64,000 nt of DNA from Rubinisphaera margarita (GTDB taxonomy: Bacteria; Planctomycetota; Planctomycetia; Planctomycetales; Planctomycetaceae). The stretch lies in NCBI RefSeq assembly GCF_022267515.1, contig NZ_JAKFGB010000009.1, forward strand, positions 620,001 through 684,000. The letters run 5' to 3'. The notes under the pieces were generated by a model that ran no database searches, was not told where the DNA came from, and saw only the letters and a list, made by a program, of their open reading frames with translations. Shown here piece by piece: positions 27,369 to 35,520 of this stretch. The translations under genes were made by a program, and so were the position numbers. The stretch's first letter is position 1. Every line of letters begins with the position of its first letter.

Positions 27369-27890
27369 ATGACCCGTCGAGATTTCCTGAATCTGTTCAG
27401 CTGTGTGGCTGTTGGCGCGATCGCCGGCTGCGGCTACAGAATCGGCGGGCCGTATGACCCCGAAGTGCGGTCGGTCCACGTTCCGATTTTCACCTCGGAC
27501 CTGTTCCGTCGTGATATCAACATCGAGCTGACCGAAGCGGTGCAGAAAGAGATCCGGGCCCGCACCCCGTTCCAGATCTCGTCCGCCGAGCATGCCGATA
27601 CCGTGCTCATTGGCCATGTGGTCGAAGTCCGCAAGGACGTTCTCGGCGAAACCGCCTTCGACGATCCCCGACAGCTGCAGCTCGGGATTGGTGTCGAAGT
27701 CCTCTGGGAAGAGAACCACACCGGACAGCTGCTCGCCCGCCATCAGGTGCCGATCGACGCCCCGACGCGACAACTGCTGATGCAGGCCAACTTCGCCCCG
27801 GAAGTCGGTCAGTCCTTCGCAACCGCCAAGCACGAAGCCATCACCCGCCTGGCTCGCCGCATTGTCGACCTGATGGAAATGCCCTGGTAG
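27369..27890 (+). CDS. lptE: LPS-assembly lipoprotein LptE
   Basis: A 173-residue lipoprotein. A twin-arginine-like MTRRDF start leads a hydrophobic stretch to AIAGC, the lipidation Cys, then GYRIGGPYD. VHVPIFTSDLFRRDINIELTEAVQKEI and the AD-x-x-L-x-G-H motif (ADTVLIGHV) match the LptE family, which plugs the LptD barrel and helps export lipopolysaccharide. The length is usual. It sits 14 bases after the BamD-like gene. Its presence suggests an LPS-containing outer membrane. Confidence 0.88.
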   Translation: MTRRDFLNLFSCVAVGAIAGCGYRIGGPYDPEVRSVHVPIFTSDLFRRDINIELTEAVQKEIRARTPFQISSAEHADTVLIGHVVEVRKDVLGETAFDDPRQLQLGIGVEVLWEENHTGQLLARHQVPIDAPTRQLLMQANFAPEVGQSFATAKHEAITRLARRIVDLMEMPW

Positions 27891-27923
27891 CACTATCCGC
27901 CAGAGATCATCGAGGGTGGCCCG

Positions 27924-27941
27924 TCCGCCTTAGCGGGCGGA
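27924..27941. repeat. TCCGCC/GGCGGA stem-loop after lptE
   Basis: Six-base stem with loop TTAGCG, 33 bases after the lptE stop, flanked by GGTGGCCCG. There is no T-run, so it may be a repeat rather than a terminator. Confidence 0.35.
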
Positions 27942-28093
27942 TCGCGACAGCGACAAGAGGCAGCGGGGATGCACGGAGCCATCGTCCTGTTAGGCGCCCA
28001 TGCCGGGATGAGAAACGCGAGGACAGAAGAAAACCACCAGAGACACAGAGATCACAGCGAACGAACGTCGCGAGTCGTCCTGGCAAGCCGCCG

Positions 28094-28984
28094 CTACAGC
28101 TTGCTCTTCAACTCAAGGACGGCGACCTCTTTTGCTTTCGCTTCGACTTCGACGGTCAGGTCGAGTTCTTTCCAGCAGTCGGGGAAGTCGGCGACGTCGA
28201 TGAAGTCATGATGCCGTCGCGGCTTCGGGCCGTGCCAGCCTTCGAGAGGGCTGGAGATATGGAACAGCGGCTCGCGGTTTTTCCATGTGGCCAGAGCATG
28301 CACGGTCGCTTCTTCGATGGAGTATTCATCCGGGCGGCAGCGATGGTGATGGACATCGTAAACGAACGGAATCCCCTCATCGCGGCACAGGGGAAGCAGG
28401 TCAACAGGAGTGTAGGTCACATCATCGTTCTCGACGGTCAGCCGTTTGCGGGCTCGCGCGGACAGCCGGTTCAGATTGCGGGCGAATTCAGAGAGTGCGA
28501 GCTGCTTGTCGCCGAAAGCGCCTCCGCCATGAATGTTGATGACATCGGCTCCAATCCACTCGGCGACCTCGGCCTGATACTCGATCTCCAGCAGCGAACG
28601 TTCGACAACATCCTCTCGCTGCGAGTTGAGAACTACGAACTGATCGGGATGAAAACAGGTTCGCAGATTGTTCTTCCGGGCGAATGCTCTGCACTTTTTG
28701 AAGCGGGCGATGATCGTTTCCGCATCGGGAAGTTCGGCGATGTCGTAGCCACACTCGTCGTGCGTTTTCAGCGGCAGGATCTGACTGTTCACCCGAAAGC
28801 AGCCGATGCCGTTCTCGCCACAGAATTGCAACGCGGCATAGAGCGCATCGGCATTCGACAGGCAGAGCCGACTCAGTTTCTGCAGCGAATCGGCCCGTTC
28901 CATTTTGCTTGCGGCTGCGACCGTCGTCGTGCAGAACTTGATCGGTTCATCGCGGAACGTACAGCAGAGGCCCAACCGAATCAT
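28094..28984 (-). CDS. uvsE: UV damage endonuclease UvsE/UVDE
   Basis: A 296-residue TIM-barrel endonuclease that nicks DNA 5' to UV photoproducts, starting alternative excision repair. MIRLGLCCTFRDEPIKF is the family's N-terminal signature, then CFRVNSQILPL, FHPDQFVVLNS, NIHGGGAFGDK, LTVENDD, YDVHHHRC and the C-terminal HISSPLEG, with metal-binding His, Glu and Asp residues. The start is fixed by a 4-base ATGA overlap with the stop of the TspO gene, implying translational coupling. The longer frame to 29125 was rejected for that reason. Confidence 0.93.
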   Translation of the reverse strand: MIRLGLCCTFRDEPIKFCTTTVAAASKMERADSLQKLSRLCLSNADALYAALQFCGENGIGCFRVNSQILPLKTHDECGYDIAELPDAETIIARFKKCRAFARKNNLRTCFHPDQFVVLNSQREDVVERSLLEIEYQAEVAEWIGADVINIHGGGAFGDKQLALSEFARNLNRLSARARKRLTVENDDVTYTPVDLLPLCRDEGIPFVYDVHHHRCRPDEYSIEEATVHALATWKNREPLFHISSPLEGWHGPKPRRHHDFIDVADFPDCWKELDLTVEVEAKAKEVAVLELKSKL

Positions 28985-29385
28985 ATCCGCGACCAGTTCA
29001 TGGCCGTAATCGACAGTTGAAGCACCGTCGCAATCGACACCCATGTCAGATACGGAAGCTGGACCAGAGCGATCCAGCGGCTGGACGACCAGACGACGAT
29101 CATCATCCAGATAATCGTCGACCACACAATCAGGATATCAATCGTCGCCAGCGGCAGGCTTTGCAGTCCGAACATCAGTGGCGTGAAGCTGAGGTTGGCC
29201 ACCAGATTGATGGCGAATGGAATCGCGACCCGCACCGGCCATTTCCGCCGGGCGACCTGCACGAAAACGTATCCGAACGTGATGACGATGATCGGATACA
29301 GGATCTGCCACATCAGCGAGATCGTCGATGGAGCCGGGGTCCACTCCGGTTTGGCGAGACTCTGATACCATTCCATCCACGACAT
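28981..29385 (-). CDS. tspO: TspO/MBR family tryptophan-rich sensory protein
   Basis: A 134-residue inner-membrane protein with five predicted helices. LAKPEWTPAPSTISLMWQILYP near residues 9-30 is the family signature, followed by NLVANLSFTPLMFGLQS and VQLPYLTWVSIATVLQLSI. TspO proteins bind porphyrins and cholesterol-like ligands and respond to light and oxidative stress. ATG 29385 fits the family N-terminus better than the frame opening at 29442. Its stop overlaps the uvsE start, so the pair is likely expressed together. Confidence 0.88.
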   Translation of the reverse strand: MSWMEWYQSLAKPEWTPAPSTISLMWQILYPIIVITFGYVFVQVARRKWPVRVAIPFAINLVANLSFTPLMFGLQSLPLATIDILIVWSTIIWMMIVVWSSSRWIALVQLPYLTWVSIATVLQLSITAMNWSRI

Positions 29386-29488
29386 GAAAACGCCTGATTG
29401 CTGAGAGACTGAAGGCCGACCGCTCGATTCTAGACCGGACACTTCAGGATGAAACCCCCGCCTTCCGAAGCGAAGGGGAAGAAACGGC

Positions 29489-29833
29489 TCATTGAGCGTA
29501 GCTGATCATCGCCGTGACTACGGCTGCGAGAATCACCAGAACGAAAGCGAACTGCAGGAGAATCCCGAGCAGCACCGCGGTGAGTCCGACCGCTCGGCTT
29601 CCCGAGCCGCGATACCGCGACCAGATGACTGGCAGGCAATAAACGATAGCAGCCAGCGGACTGAGAAGCGTGGCGATCAGAGCAGCCTGAACGGCCAGTT
29701 CGGGAAGTCGCGCCCATCCAGCGAGGGCGAGCGTAAGAAAGCTGAGCAGCGGACTGAAGAACACGAGCCACCAGACGCCGGGGCGGGTCGCAAATGCAGC
29801 TGCGGGTGTTGACTCGGCAAGGGGAGTACTCAA
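29489..29833 (-). CDS. Small three-helix membrane protein
   Basis: A 114-residue protein with three hydrophobic segments (about 20-40, 48-70 and 85-110). It starts at TTG 29833, with GGAG about 8 bases upstream; no in-frame ATG is available. It follows the ArsR-family gene by 27 bases on the same strand and is probably its co-transcribed target. It lacks conserved cysteines or transporter motifs and is unrecognised. Confidence 0.7.
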   Translation of the reverse strand: MSTPLAESTPAAAFATRPGVWWLVFFSPLLSFLTLALAGWARLPELAVQAALIATLLSPLAAIVYCLPVIWSRYRGSGSRAVGLTAVLLGILLQFAFVLVILAAVVTAMISYAQ

Positions 29834-29860
29834 AACAGGACTCCATCACGGTTTCCGTGG

Positions 29861-30175
29861 TTACTCGTCGGGCACTTCCAGACGACAGCAGCCGAAATCG
29901 AGATGCTGCTTTCCGCCGCGGCTGACGGCCGAGACATCCGGATGCAGCCGGTAGAGCATGAAGCGACCCTGCTTCGTCTTTTCAACCAGCCCGGCGTGAT
30001 ACAGGATGCCGAGATGGTGGGAGATGTTGACGATTTCCTCGCTCAGGCTCTCCGCGATCTCCGTCACGGTTTTCTCGCCATCCCGCAGCAGGTCCACAAT
30101 TCGCACGCGAATCGGTTCGCCCAACGCTTTGAGCTTTTCCGCACACAGTTTCGATTGAAGCCGATCCTCAGCCAC
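29861..30175 (-). CDS. ArsR-family transcriptional regulator
   Basis: A 104-residue winged-helix DNA-binding protein. ALGEPIRVRIVDLLRDGEKTVTEIAESL and IVNISHHLGILYHAGLVEKTKQGRFMLY cover the helix-turn-helix and wing. The usual ELCVCDL metal box is not present, but a C-terminal HLDFGCC carries His, Asp and two Cys that could sense metal or redox state. It starts at GTG 30175 and probably controls the small membrane protein downstream, and itself. Confidence 0.88.
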   Translation of the reverse strand: MAEDRLQSKLCAEKLKALGEPIRVRIVDLLRDGEKTVTEIAESLSEEIVNISHHLGILYHAGLVEKTKQGRFMLYRLHPDVSAVSRGGKQHLDFGCCRLEVPDE

Positions 30176-30737
30176 GAACCCTATCCGTTCTCCAGGAACT
30201 TTCTGATGCTGTCATGCTCGTCTGAATCCGTATGGCCATGCGAAGCACGATAGATAATACCAAGAGAAAGTGGCGCGAGACAGGTTCATTTCAGAATCTT
30301 TCCCGTCCTCACGACTGGACACAGACGCGCTGTGAGCCAGTGCAGGATTCAAAGCTCGTTGCGATTCCGGAAAGATACTTCGGACACGGAATGCGATCGA
30401 GGATACGTTGAAAACAGGGTTGAGTCCGGGAGAGCAGGGCTCGAATGCAGCAGGTCCGGCACCCGGAATCGGTCCGGTTTTGGTCCGCAGTTTGCGTTTT
30501 TATCGTTCTGCAGTTCGCTGTCGCAAAAAAGTCTGCGAGAAACGCCTTCGACTGGAGGATGACCGATCAGCCTGCTGCTTCAGTGCCCGACGACGCCTGG
30601 TGCGCAGCCGTCGACGCTGAAGGAATTGCGGTTCGGAAGATTCCGGGTAAGATCGAGGGGGAGTCCGAGCGACTTTGAAGTGTATCAGCCGACTGCGAAT
30701 CCGAAATTACACGCACACGTGCACGAAGGGGAGAGCG
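30176..30737. other. Intergenic region between divergent genes
   Basis: About 560 bases between the ArsR gene and the baeRF gene. Several short overlapping frames in different phases (30332-30678) have no ribosome binding site or domain and were not called. The promoters of both flanking genes must lie here; no clear -35/-10 pair was found. Confidence 0.4.
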
Positions 30738-31904
30738 ATGCTGAAGACACCGAAGATGAACGACGTGAGAGAATTGTCCGCAGAGGGAGGCGAGCCGTGT
30801 GTGTCGATCTACCTGCCCACACACGAGAAGGGACCAGAAACGCGAGAGGATCCGATTCGTCTCAGGAACTGCATTAATGAGGCAAGCAAACAGCTGGCCG
30901 ACTGGGGAATGCCCGGCGGAGAAATCCGACTTCTGTTCCAGCCGTTCGAAGATCTGCATCGCAGCGACGGTCCAGCCGAGGCTCAGGAGTTCTGGCAGCA
31001 TCAGGGGGCAGGGCTCGCAATCTTCGTTTCACCCAATCAGGAACACCAGATTTTCTCGCTGCCTGATGAAGTTCAGGAGCAGACGATCATCGCTCCGCGG
31101 TTCCATGTGCTTCCGCTGCTCGGGGCCCTTCAGCACGATCGACAATTCTGTCTGCTCGATGTCAGTCAGAATCAGGTCCGACTGTTTGAGGGTTCGCGGA
31201 CGGGGCTCACCGCAGTGGAACTCGATGATCTGCCCGGTTCGCTGATCGAAGTCATCAATGGCCATCAGCAGAAAGGATTTGCTCTGCATTCCTTCGGGGG
31301 ACAGCCGGGGGCCAAAGATCAGGCTGTGCCGCACGGACACTATGAACACGATCGGCACGCGGAATACAAGGAGTTTCTTAAGGCGGTCGCAAAGCCGCTC
31401 AATGAGTATCTCTACAACAGCCATAAGCCGCTGGTGTTCGCGGGAGTCGATGAGCTCTTCTCGTATTTTCGGAAGGAGTGCGACTATCCGCATCTCGTGT
31501 CCGAGCCGATCTCGGGAAATCACGACAACATGAACCCGGCGGAGTTGCATAAACTCGCCTGGCCAATGGTCGAGAAGCAGATCGGGGAGGATGAGCAACT
31601 TCTTCTGGATCGCTGGGGCGAAGCCCGCACGTCGCCGGCCGGCAAGGAGTCGATTGCCGAGATTCTCATCGCTGCGCAGGATGGACGAGTGGAAACGCTG
31701 CTGTTGCAGGAAGGGCACCCGATCTGGGGAACCTTCGATGAAGAGCAGCGTTCGATTTCCAATGCGGATGAAAACGCAGCCGACAACTACGACCTTTGCA
31801 ACGTCGCTGCCCTCAAAACTTTGAGAGCCGACGGCGAAGTCCGGTTGATTAATGGCGATCAGTCCTTCAGCGAGGACGGTGTCGCCGCAATCTTCCGCTA
31901 TTGA
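30738..31904 (+). CDS. baeRF-type (bacterial eRF1-like) protein
   Basis: A 388-residue cytoplasmic protein with the layout of bacterial archaeo-eukaryotic release factor homologues: an N-terminal domain (CVSIYLPTHEKGPETREDPIRLRNC), a middle domain with LLDVSQNQVRLFEGSRTGLTAVELDDLP, and a C-terminal domain with KPLVFAGVDELFSYFRKE and a long helix. The linker contains GGQ at residues 187-189 (HSFGGQPG), the tripeptide used for peptide release in eRF1. ATG 30738 has GGGGAG 4 bases upstream. The role of these proteins is largely unknown; rRNA or peptidyl-tRNA contacts are suspected from homology. Monocistronic, with a hairpin downstream. Confidence 0.8.
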   Translation: MLKTPKMNDVRELSAEGGEPCVSIYLPTHEKGPETREDPIRLRNCINEASKQLADWGMPGGEIRLLFQPFEDLHRSDGPAEAQEFWQHQGAGLAIFVSPNQEHQIFSLPDEVQEQTIIAPRFHVLPLLGALQHDRQFCLLDVSQNQVRLFEGSRTGLTAVELDDLPGSLIEVINGHQQKGFALHSFGGQPGAKDQAVPHGHYEHDRHAEYKEFLKAVAKPLNEYLYNSHKPLVFAGVDELFSYFRKECDYPHLVSEPISGNHDNMNPAELHKLAWPMVEKQIGEDEQLLLDRWGEARTSPAGKESIAEILIAAQDGRVETLLLQEGHPIWGTFDEEQRSISNADENAADNYDLCNVAALKTLRADGEVRLINGDQSFSEDGVAAIFRY

Positions 31905-31928
31905 TTTTCCCCTCCTTTGGGAAGCGCC

Positions 31929-31964
31929 AACAGGCTGAGGTCCAGGGCAGGACCTCAGCCTGTT
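31929..31964. terminator. Long hairpin between convergent genes
   Basis: Perfect 15-base stem AACAGGCTGAGGTCC / GGACCTCAGCCTGTT with loop AGGGCA, between the convergent baeRF and SDR stops. No U-run follows on either strand, but position and stem strength suggest a bidirectional terminator. Confidence 0.7.
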
Positions 31965-31981
31965 GCATTTGGGAGAGAGAA

Positions 31982-32767
31982 TCAGTTCGTGCTCAATCCG
32001 CCATCCAGAACGAACACCGAGCCGGTCGTCCAGCGAGCTTCGTCGGAGGCCAGATAGACCGCCAGATGCCCGACTTCCTCGGGCTCGCCGAGCCGCCCCA
32101 TCGCGAACGCTTCGCTGACAAACTTTTCGTAAGCCGCCCGCCGTTCATCGGAAAAACCGGCGATCATGTTCTTCGTTAATGGGGTCCGCACGGTACCGGG
32201 GGCAATCGCATTCACTCGGACGCCAGTCGGCCCGAGTTCCAGAGCGAGTGCTTTGGTCAGCGAATTAATGCCGCCCTTTGTCATCGCATACACCGAAGCC
32301 GGCCGTCCCGGAATTAACCGATGAGCCGAGGTCGAAGAGATATTGATTACGTTCCCTCCCGCCTTCTGAAGCAGCGGAAGCAGAGCCTGCGTGAGCACAT
32401 ACGGCGTGAGGAGATTCAGTTGAACCTGGTCCTGAATCTCGGCGGGAGGGACATCGGCGAACGGGGTGAAGCGGGCCATGCCGGCGTTATTCACCAGAAT
32501 ATCGCAGCGCTCCCATGCCGATGTAATCTCCTCGGCGGCGATCTGAACCTGCACGGGATCGGTCAGGTCGGCTGCGATACTGCGGACCGTTCCGCCGGCA
32601 GTCGTGAGGAAGCGAGCTGTCTCCTCGAGTTTGTCCCGATTACGGGCAATGAGCCAGACTTCCGCACCTTCAGCCACGAAGGCGGCGGCGATCGCCAGTC
32701 CGATTCCGTCGCTGCCGCCCGTAATAACTGCCCGCTTCTGCTCAAGTCGACCGCGCTGCTGAGACAT
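31982..32767 (-). CDS. Short-chain dehydrogenase/reductase (SDR)
   Basis: A 261-residue NAD(P)-dependent oxidoreductase. ITGGSDGIGLAIA is the cofactor-binding Gly motif, NNAGMARF the structural motif, a Ser in ISSTSAHR and the Y-x-x-x-K in YAMTKGG form the active site, and APGTVRTPLT completes the classical SDR pattern. ATG 32767 has AGGA with 7-base spacing. The substrate is unknown, perhaps a sugar or 3-oxoacyl group. It follows the glucose-dehydrogenase-like gene by 95 bases on the same strand. Confidence 0.9.
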   Translation of the reverse strand: MSQQRGRLEQKRAVITGGSDGIGLAIAAAFVAEGAEVWLIARNRDKLEETARFLTTAGGTVRSIAADLTDPVQVQIAAEEITSAWERCDILVNNAGMARFTPFADVPPAEIQDQVQLNLLTPYVLTQALLPLLQKAGGNVINISSTSAHRLIPGRPASVYAMTKGGINSLTKALALELGPTGVRVNAIAPGTVRTPLTKNMIAGFSDERRAAYEKFVSEAFAMGRLGEPEEVGHLAVYLASDEARWTTGSVFVLDGGLSTN

Positions 32768-32862
32768 GCTGTCATCCTTTCGGTGCGTAAGGAACCGGAG
32801 TCAACTCCGGCGATGAAAACGCCCTCAGGACACGATATTCAGGCAGCGGTTCGCCAGCGGCA

Positions 32863-33966
32863 TTAACCTTCGGCGATGTTGACGAACACCTTGAGTACAC
32901 TCGAATCGGAAAGCAGCGGCAGAAGTTGTTCGTACTTCTCCATGCCATCGACAGGATGCGTCAGAATTCGCTCGAGCACACCCGGGTACATCGATGAGCC
33001 GAGGGCCAGATCGGCAATGCCCGACTGGAAGTGACGGAAGTTTCCGTTGACCGAACCGAGCAGCAGCTTGTTACCGAGCACCCACTCCAGGTTGATTTTG
33101 TCCGACTCGATTTCCGTGCTTCGCGATCCGCCGGTCACGCTGGTCAACACCAGGGCCCCGTTCAGATTCAGGACGTTCATGCACTGGAAGGCGATCATAC
33201 TGTTCCCGGTCGCTTCGATGATCAGGTCGGGACGACCATGTTCGCGAGCGACATCGTGGAGACTCTGATTCTTGGTGCTGACATACCGAGCCCCGAAGCT
33301 CTCCGCGATCTCGGCTTTCAGGTTTCCTTCGGCCGGACTGCGAGCGATCGTACAGACATCGAGCCGACGAAGCTTGAGCATCATCGTAGCGAGCAGGCCG
33401 ATCTGACCGGCTCCCATCACCCAGGCCGTTTTCGGTTCCCAGACCTGCAGACGTTGTTGAGCCGCGTAAGCCTGCTCGATGGCCTTGGCACAAACGCTGG
33501 CTGGTTCCGCGAGTACGCCGAGATTCTTCAGAGCCCCCGGGTACTTCACAATGAACTCGGCGTCGTCGACGAAGTACTCCGTCATGAAGCCGTGCAGCAG
33601 GTTGATGCCGCGTTCGAAGTACGTTTCCTCGCTCGTAATATCAGACCGACCGATGCGGTCGTAGATCGACTTGCCGGGACGGCGAACGGTGCAGGCGACG
33701 TAATCGCCCGGCTGCACGTGGGTGACAGAACTGCCGACTTCTTCGACGATGCCGAAGGCTTCATGACCGATCACGAGGTAATCGTCGCCGGCCGGCGCGG
33801 CTCCATAGAGGGCTTCGTTGATCTCCATGTCCGTGGCGTCGACGCCGACCTGGAGAACTTTCACGAGCACGCCGCGACCATTCGGAATATCCGAAATGCT
33901 GGGCTTATCGATGTCCCGCAGGTGCATAGTGTGCGCCTTACCGGGATGGACGGCGATCGCTTTCAT
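32863..33966 (-). CDS. Zinc-dependent glucose 1-dehydrogenase, archaeal type
   Basis: A 367-residue medium-chain dehydrogenase. The N-terminus VGVDATD-x-E, GHEAFGIVEEVG, CTVRRPG, ERGINLLHGFMTEY and VLAEPASVCAKAIEQA match archaeal-type glucose dehydrogenases, including the Asp (43) where other alcohol dehydrogenases have a zinc-binding Cys; His68 and Glu69 complete the site. VMGAGQIGLLA is the nucleotide-binding motif. It likely oxidises glucose or a related sugar to the lactone with NAD(P)+. ATG 33966 was chosen over the frame opening at 34035. The MBL-fold gene is divergent. Confidence 0.8.
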   Translation of the reverse strand: MKAIAVHPGKAHTMHLRDIDKPSISDIPNGRGVLVKVLQVGVDATDMEINEALYGAAPAGDDYLVIGHEAFGIVEEVGSSVTHVQPGDYVACTVRRPGKSIYDRIGRSDITSEETYFERGINLLHGFMTEYFVDDAEFIVKYPGALKNLGVLAEPASVCAKAIEQAYAAQQRLQVWEPKTAWVMGAGQIGLLATMMLKLRRLDVCTIARSPAEGNLKAEIAESFGARYVSTKNQSLHDVAREHGRPDLIIEATGNSMIAFQCMNVLNLNGALVLTSVTGGSRSTEIESDKINLEWVLGNKLLLGSVNGNFRHFQSGIADLALGSSMYPGVLERILTHPVDGMEKYEQLLPLLSDSSVLKVFVNIAEG

Positions 33967-34093
33967 GGGAGGAAACTCTCTGTTTTCACGCATCGGCTCG
34001 GGCGGAGCCGCTTCAGGCTGGTTCTGTGATTTCAAATCAAAACGGGTAGGCTATCATTAAAAAGTGAACGGACCAGAATACAGGAGCCACCGA

Positions 34094-34951
34094 TTGTCGT
34101 CCAATGCACCCCTTGAGAAATTCCGTCCCGCTCCCGCCTCGCGCACCATGCAACTGGGAGATCTACGCATAACAGCCGTTTCCGGGGGAACGTACCGTCT
34201 GGATGGCGGCACTTTGTTCGGTGTCGTCCCGCGAAAGCTCTGGTCGAAGCACTTCGAGCCGGACGAGCGAAACACGATTCTGCAGGAAACGAACTGCATT
34301 CTCGTCGAAACAGGAACGGAACGGATTCTGATCGACACCGGTTACGGCTCCAAGCTGCCTGAGAAGTTCCGTTTTCATCATGCCATCGAGGATGGGAACG
34401 CCCTGGTGATGAACCTTGAGGCAGTAGGGGTTTCTCCGGAGGGGATCGACCGGGTCATTCTGTCGCATCTCCATTTTGACCATGCCGGAGGTGGAACGCG
34501 TCAGGCCGACGATGGGACGATCGTGGCGACCTTTCCTAACGCCGAATACGTGGTCAACCGCAGTGAGTGGGAAGCCGCCAGCAGTGATGCCGAAGAGCTG
34601 AAAGGCTCCTACTTCCGCGCCGACTTCGAGATCCTTCAGGAAACCGGACAACTGCGGCTCGTATCGGATGGCGACGAGATTGTTCCCGGCATCAGCGTCT
34701 GGCAGAGCGGGGGGCACACGCTCGGGCATCAGTCGATCCTGCTGGAAAGTGGCGACGAAGGAGCGGTTTATGCAGGAGATCTCTGTGCCACGGCCGCTCA
34801 TTGTCCGATGGCGTGGTGCATGGCATACGACATGTATCAGCTGCAGACCCGGCAGAACAAGCTGAAGCTGATGGAGCTGATTCAGGATCGCGGCTGGTGG
34901 CTGCTGTTCGATCATGACCCGTACCAGTGGGGAGCGATTTCCCAGTCATGA
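34094..34951 (+). CDS. MBL-fold metallo-hydrolase
   Basis: A 285-residue metallo-beta-lactamase-fold enzyme. ILIDTGYGSK, the H-x-H-x-D-H zinc motif HLHFDH (125-130), a GHTLGHQS His block, YAGDL and a C-terminal FDHDP are all present, so a two-metal site is complete. The start is TTG 34094 on the strength of AGGAG with 7-base spacing; the GTG at 34064 and ATG at 34148 lack one. A lactonase, hydrolase or glyoxalase-like role is possible. The stop overlaps the next start by 4 bases (ATGA). Confidence 0.88.
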   Translation: MSSNAPLEKFRPAPASRTMQLGDLRITAVSGGTYRLDGGTLFGVVPRKLWSKHFEPDERNTILQETNCILVETGTERILIDTGYGSKLPEKFRFHHAIEDGNALVMNLEAVGVSPEGIDRVILSHLHFDHAGGGTRQADDGTIVATFPNAEYVVNRSEWEAASSDAEELKGSYFRADFEILQETGQLRLVSDGDEIVPGISVWQSGGHTLGHQSILLESGDEGAVYAGDLCATAAHCPMAWCMAYDMYQLQTRQNKLKLMELIQDRGWWLLFDHDPYQWGAISQS

Positions 34952-35436
34952 GCGAACCACCGTCCGCCAGAACCAGAAGAAGAAAGCGGCTGCATCTGGC
35001 CCTGATCTTTGTCACTCTCTGCGTCCTGGCGATTCTGGTTCGATTTGCCATGACACCCCTACGCGAAACAGGAGTTGATGGGATGACGCTGAAACCTTGC
35101 CCGGAAACTCCGAACTGCGTTTCGACCCAGGCGACCCTCGATTCGCAGAAAATGGAGCCGATCCCGTTTGAAGGCTCTGTCGATGAGGCTCGACAACGGC
35201 TCAAAAGCATTCTGGAATCGTTGCCCCGTACAAAGATTGTCGAGGAACGGGACGACTATCTGCACGCCGAGGCTCGCAGTCTCGTCTTTCGGTTCGTGGA
35301 TGATATCGAGTTCGTAATCGACGAAGCGGCTGGGGTCATTCATTTCCGATCCGCCGCCCGGCTCGGCACCTGGGACTTCAATGTGAACCGCAAGCGGATT
35401 GATGAGATCCGACAGAAGTTCGAGGCGGCTTCCTGA
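34948..35436 (+). CDS. DUF1499 family membrane-anchored protein
   Basis: A 162-residue protein: a basic N-terminus, one transmembrane helix (about 20-38) and a DUF1499 domain with LKPCPETPNCVSTQ, DYLHAEARSLVFRFVDDIEFVID, IHFRSAARLGTWDFNVNRKRIDEIR. The function of the domain is unknown. ATG 34948 overlaps the metallo-hydrolase stop (ATGA), so the two are translationally coupled; this start is preferred over 34927. Confidence 0.88.
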   Translation: MSEPPSARTRRRKRLHLALIFVTLCVLAILVRFAMTPLRETGVDGMTLKPCPETPNCVSTQATLDSQKMEPIPFEGSVDEARQRLKSILESLPRTKIVEERDDYLHAEARSLVFRFVDDIEFVIDEAAGVIHFRSAARLGTWDFNVNRKRIDEIRQKFEAAS

Positions 35437-35520
35437 GGCTTTCCCTTGTTCCACCTCAGAGGGTGTCTAGAACGAACATGTGACGTCGTATCGTGTCTTT
35501 CGCACTCAGGAGAAGGTTCC

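Noticed and set aside
30332..30678. Three overlapping short plus-strand frames
   Set aside because: They lie in different phases, without ribosome binding sites or a domain.
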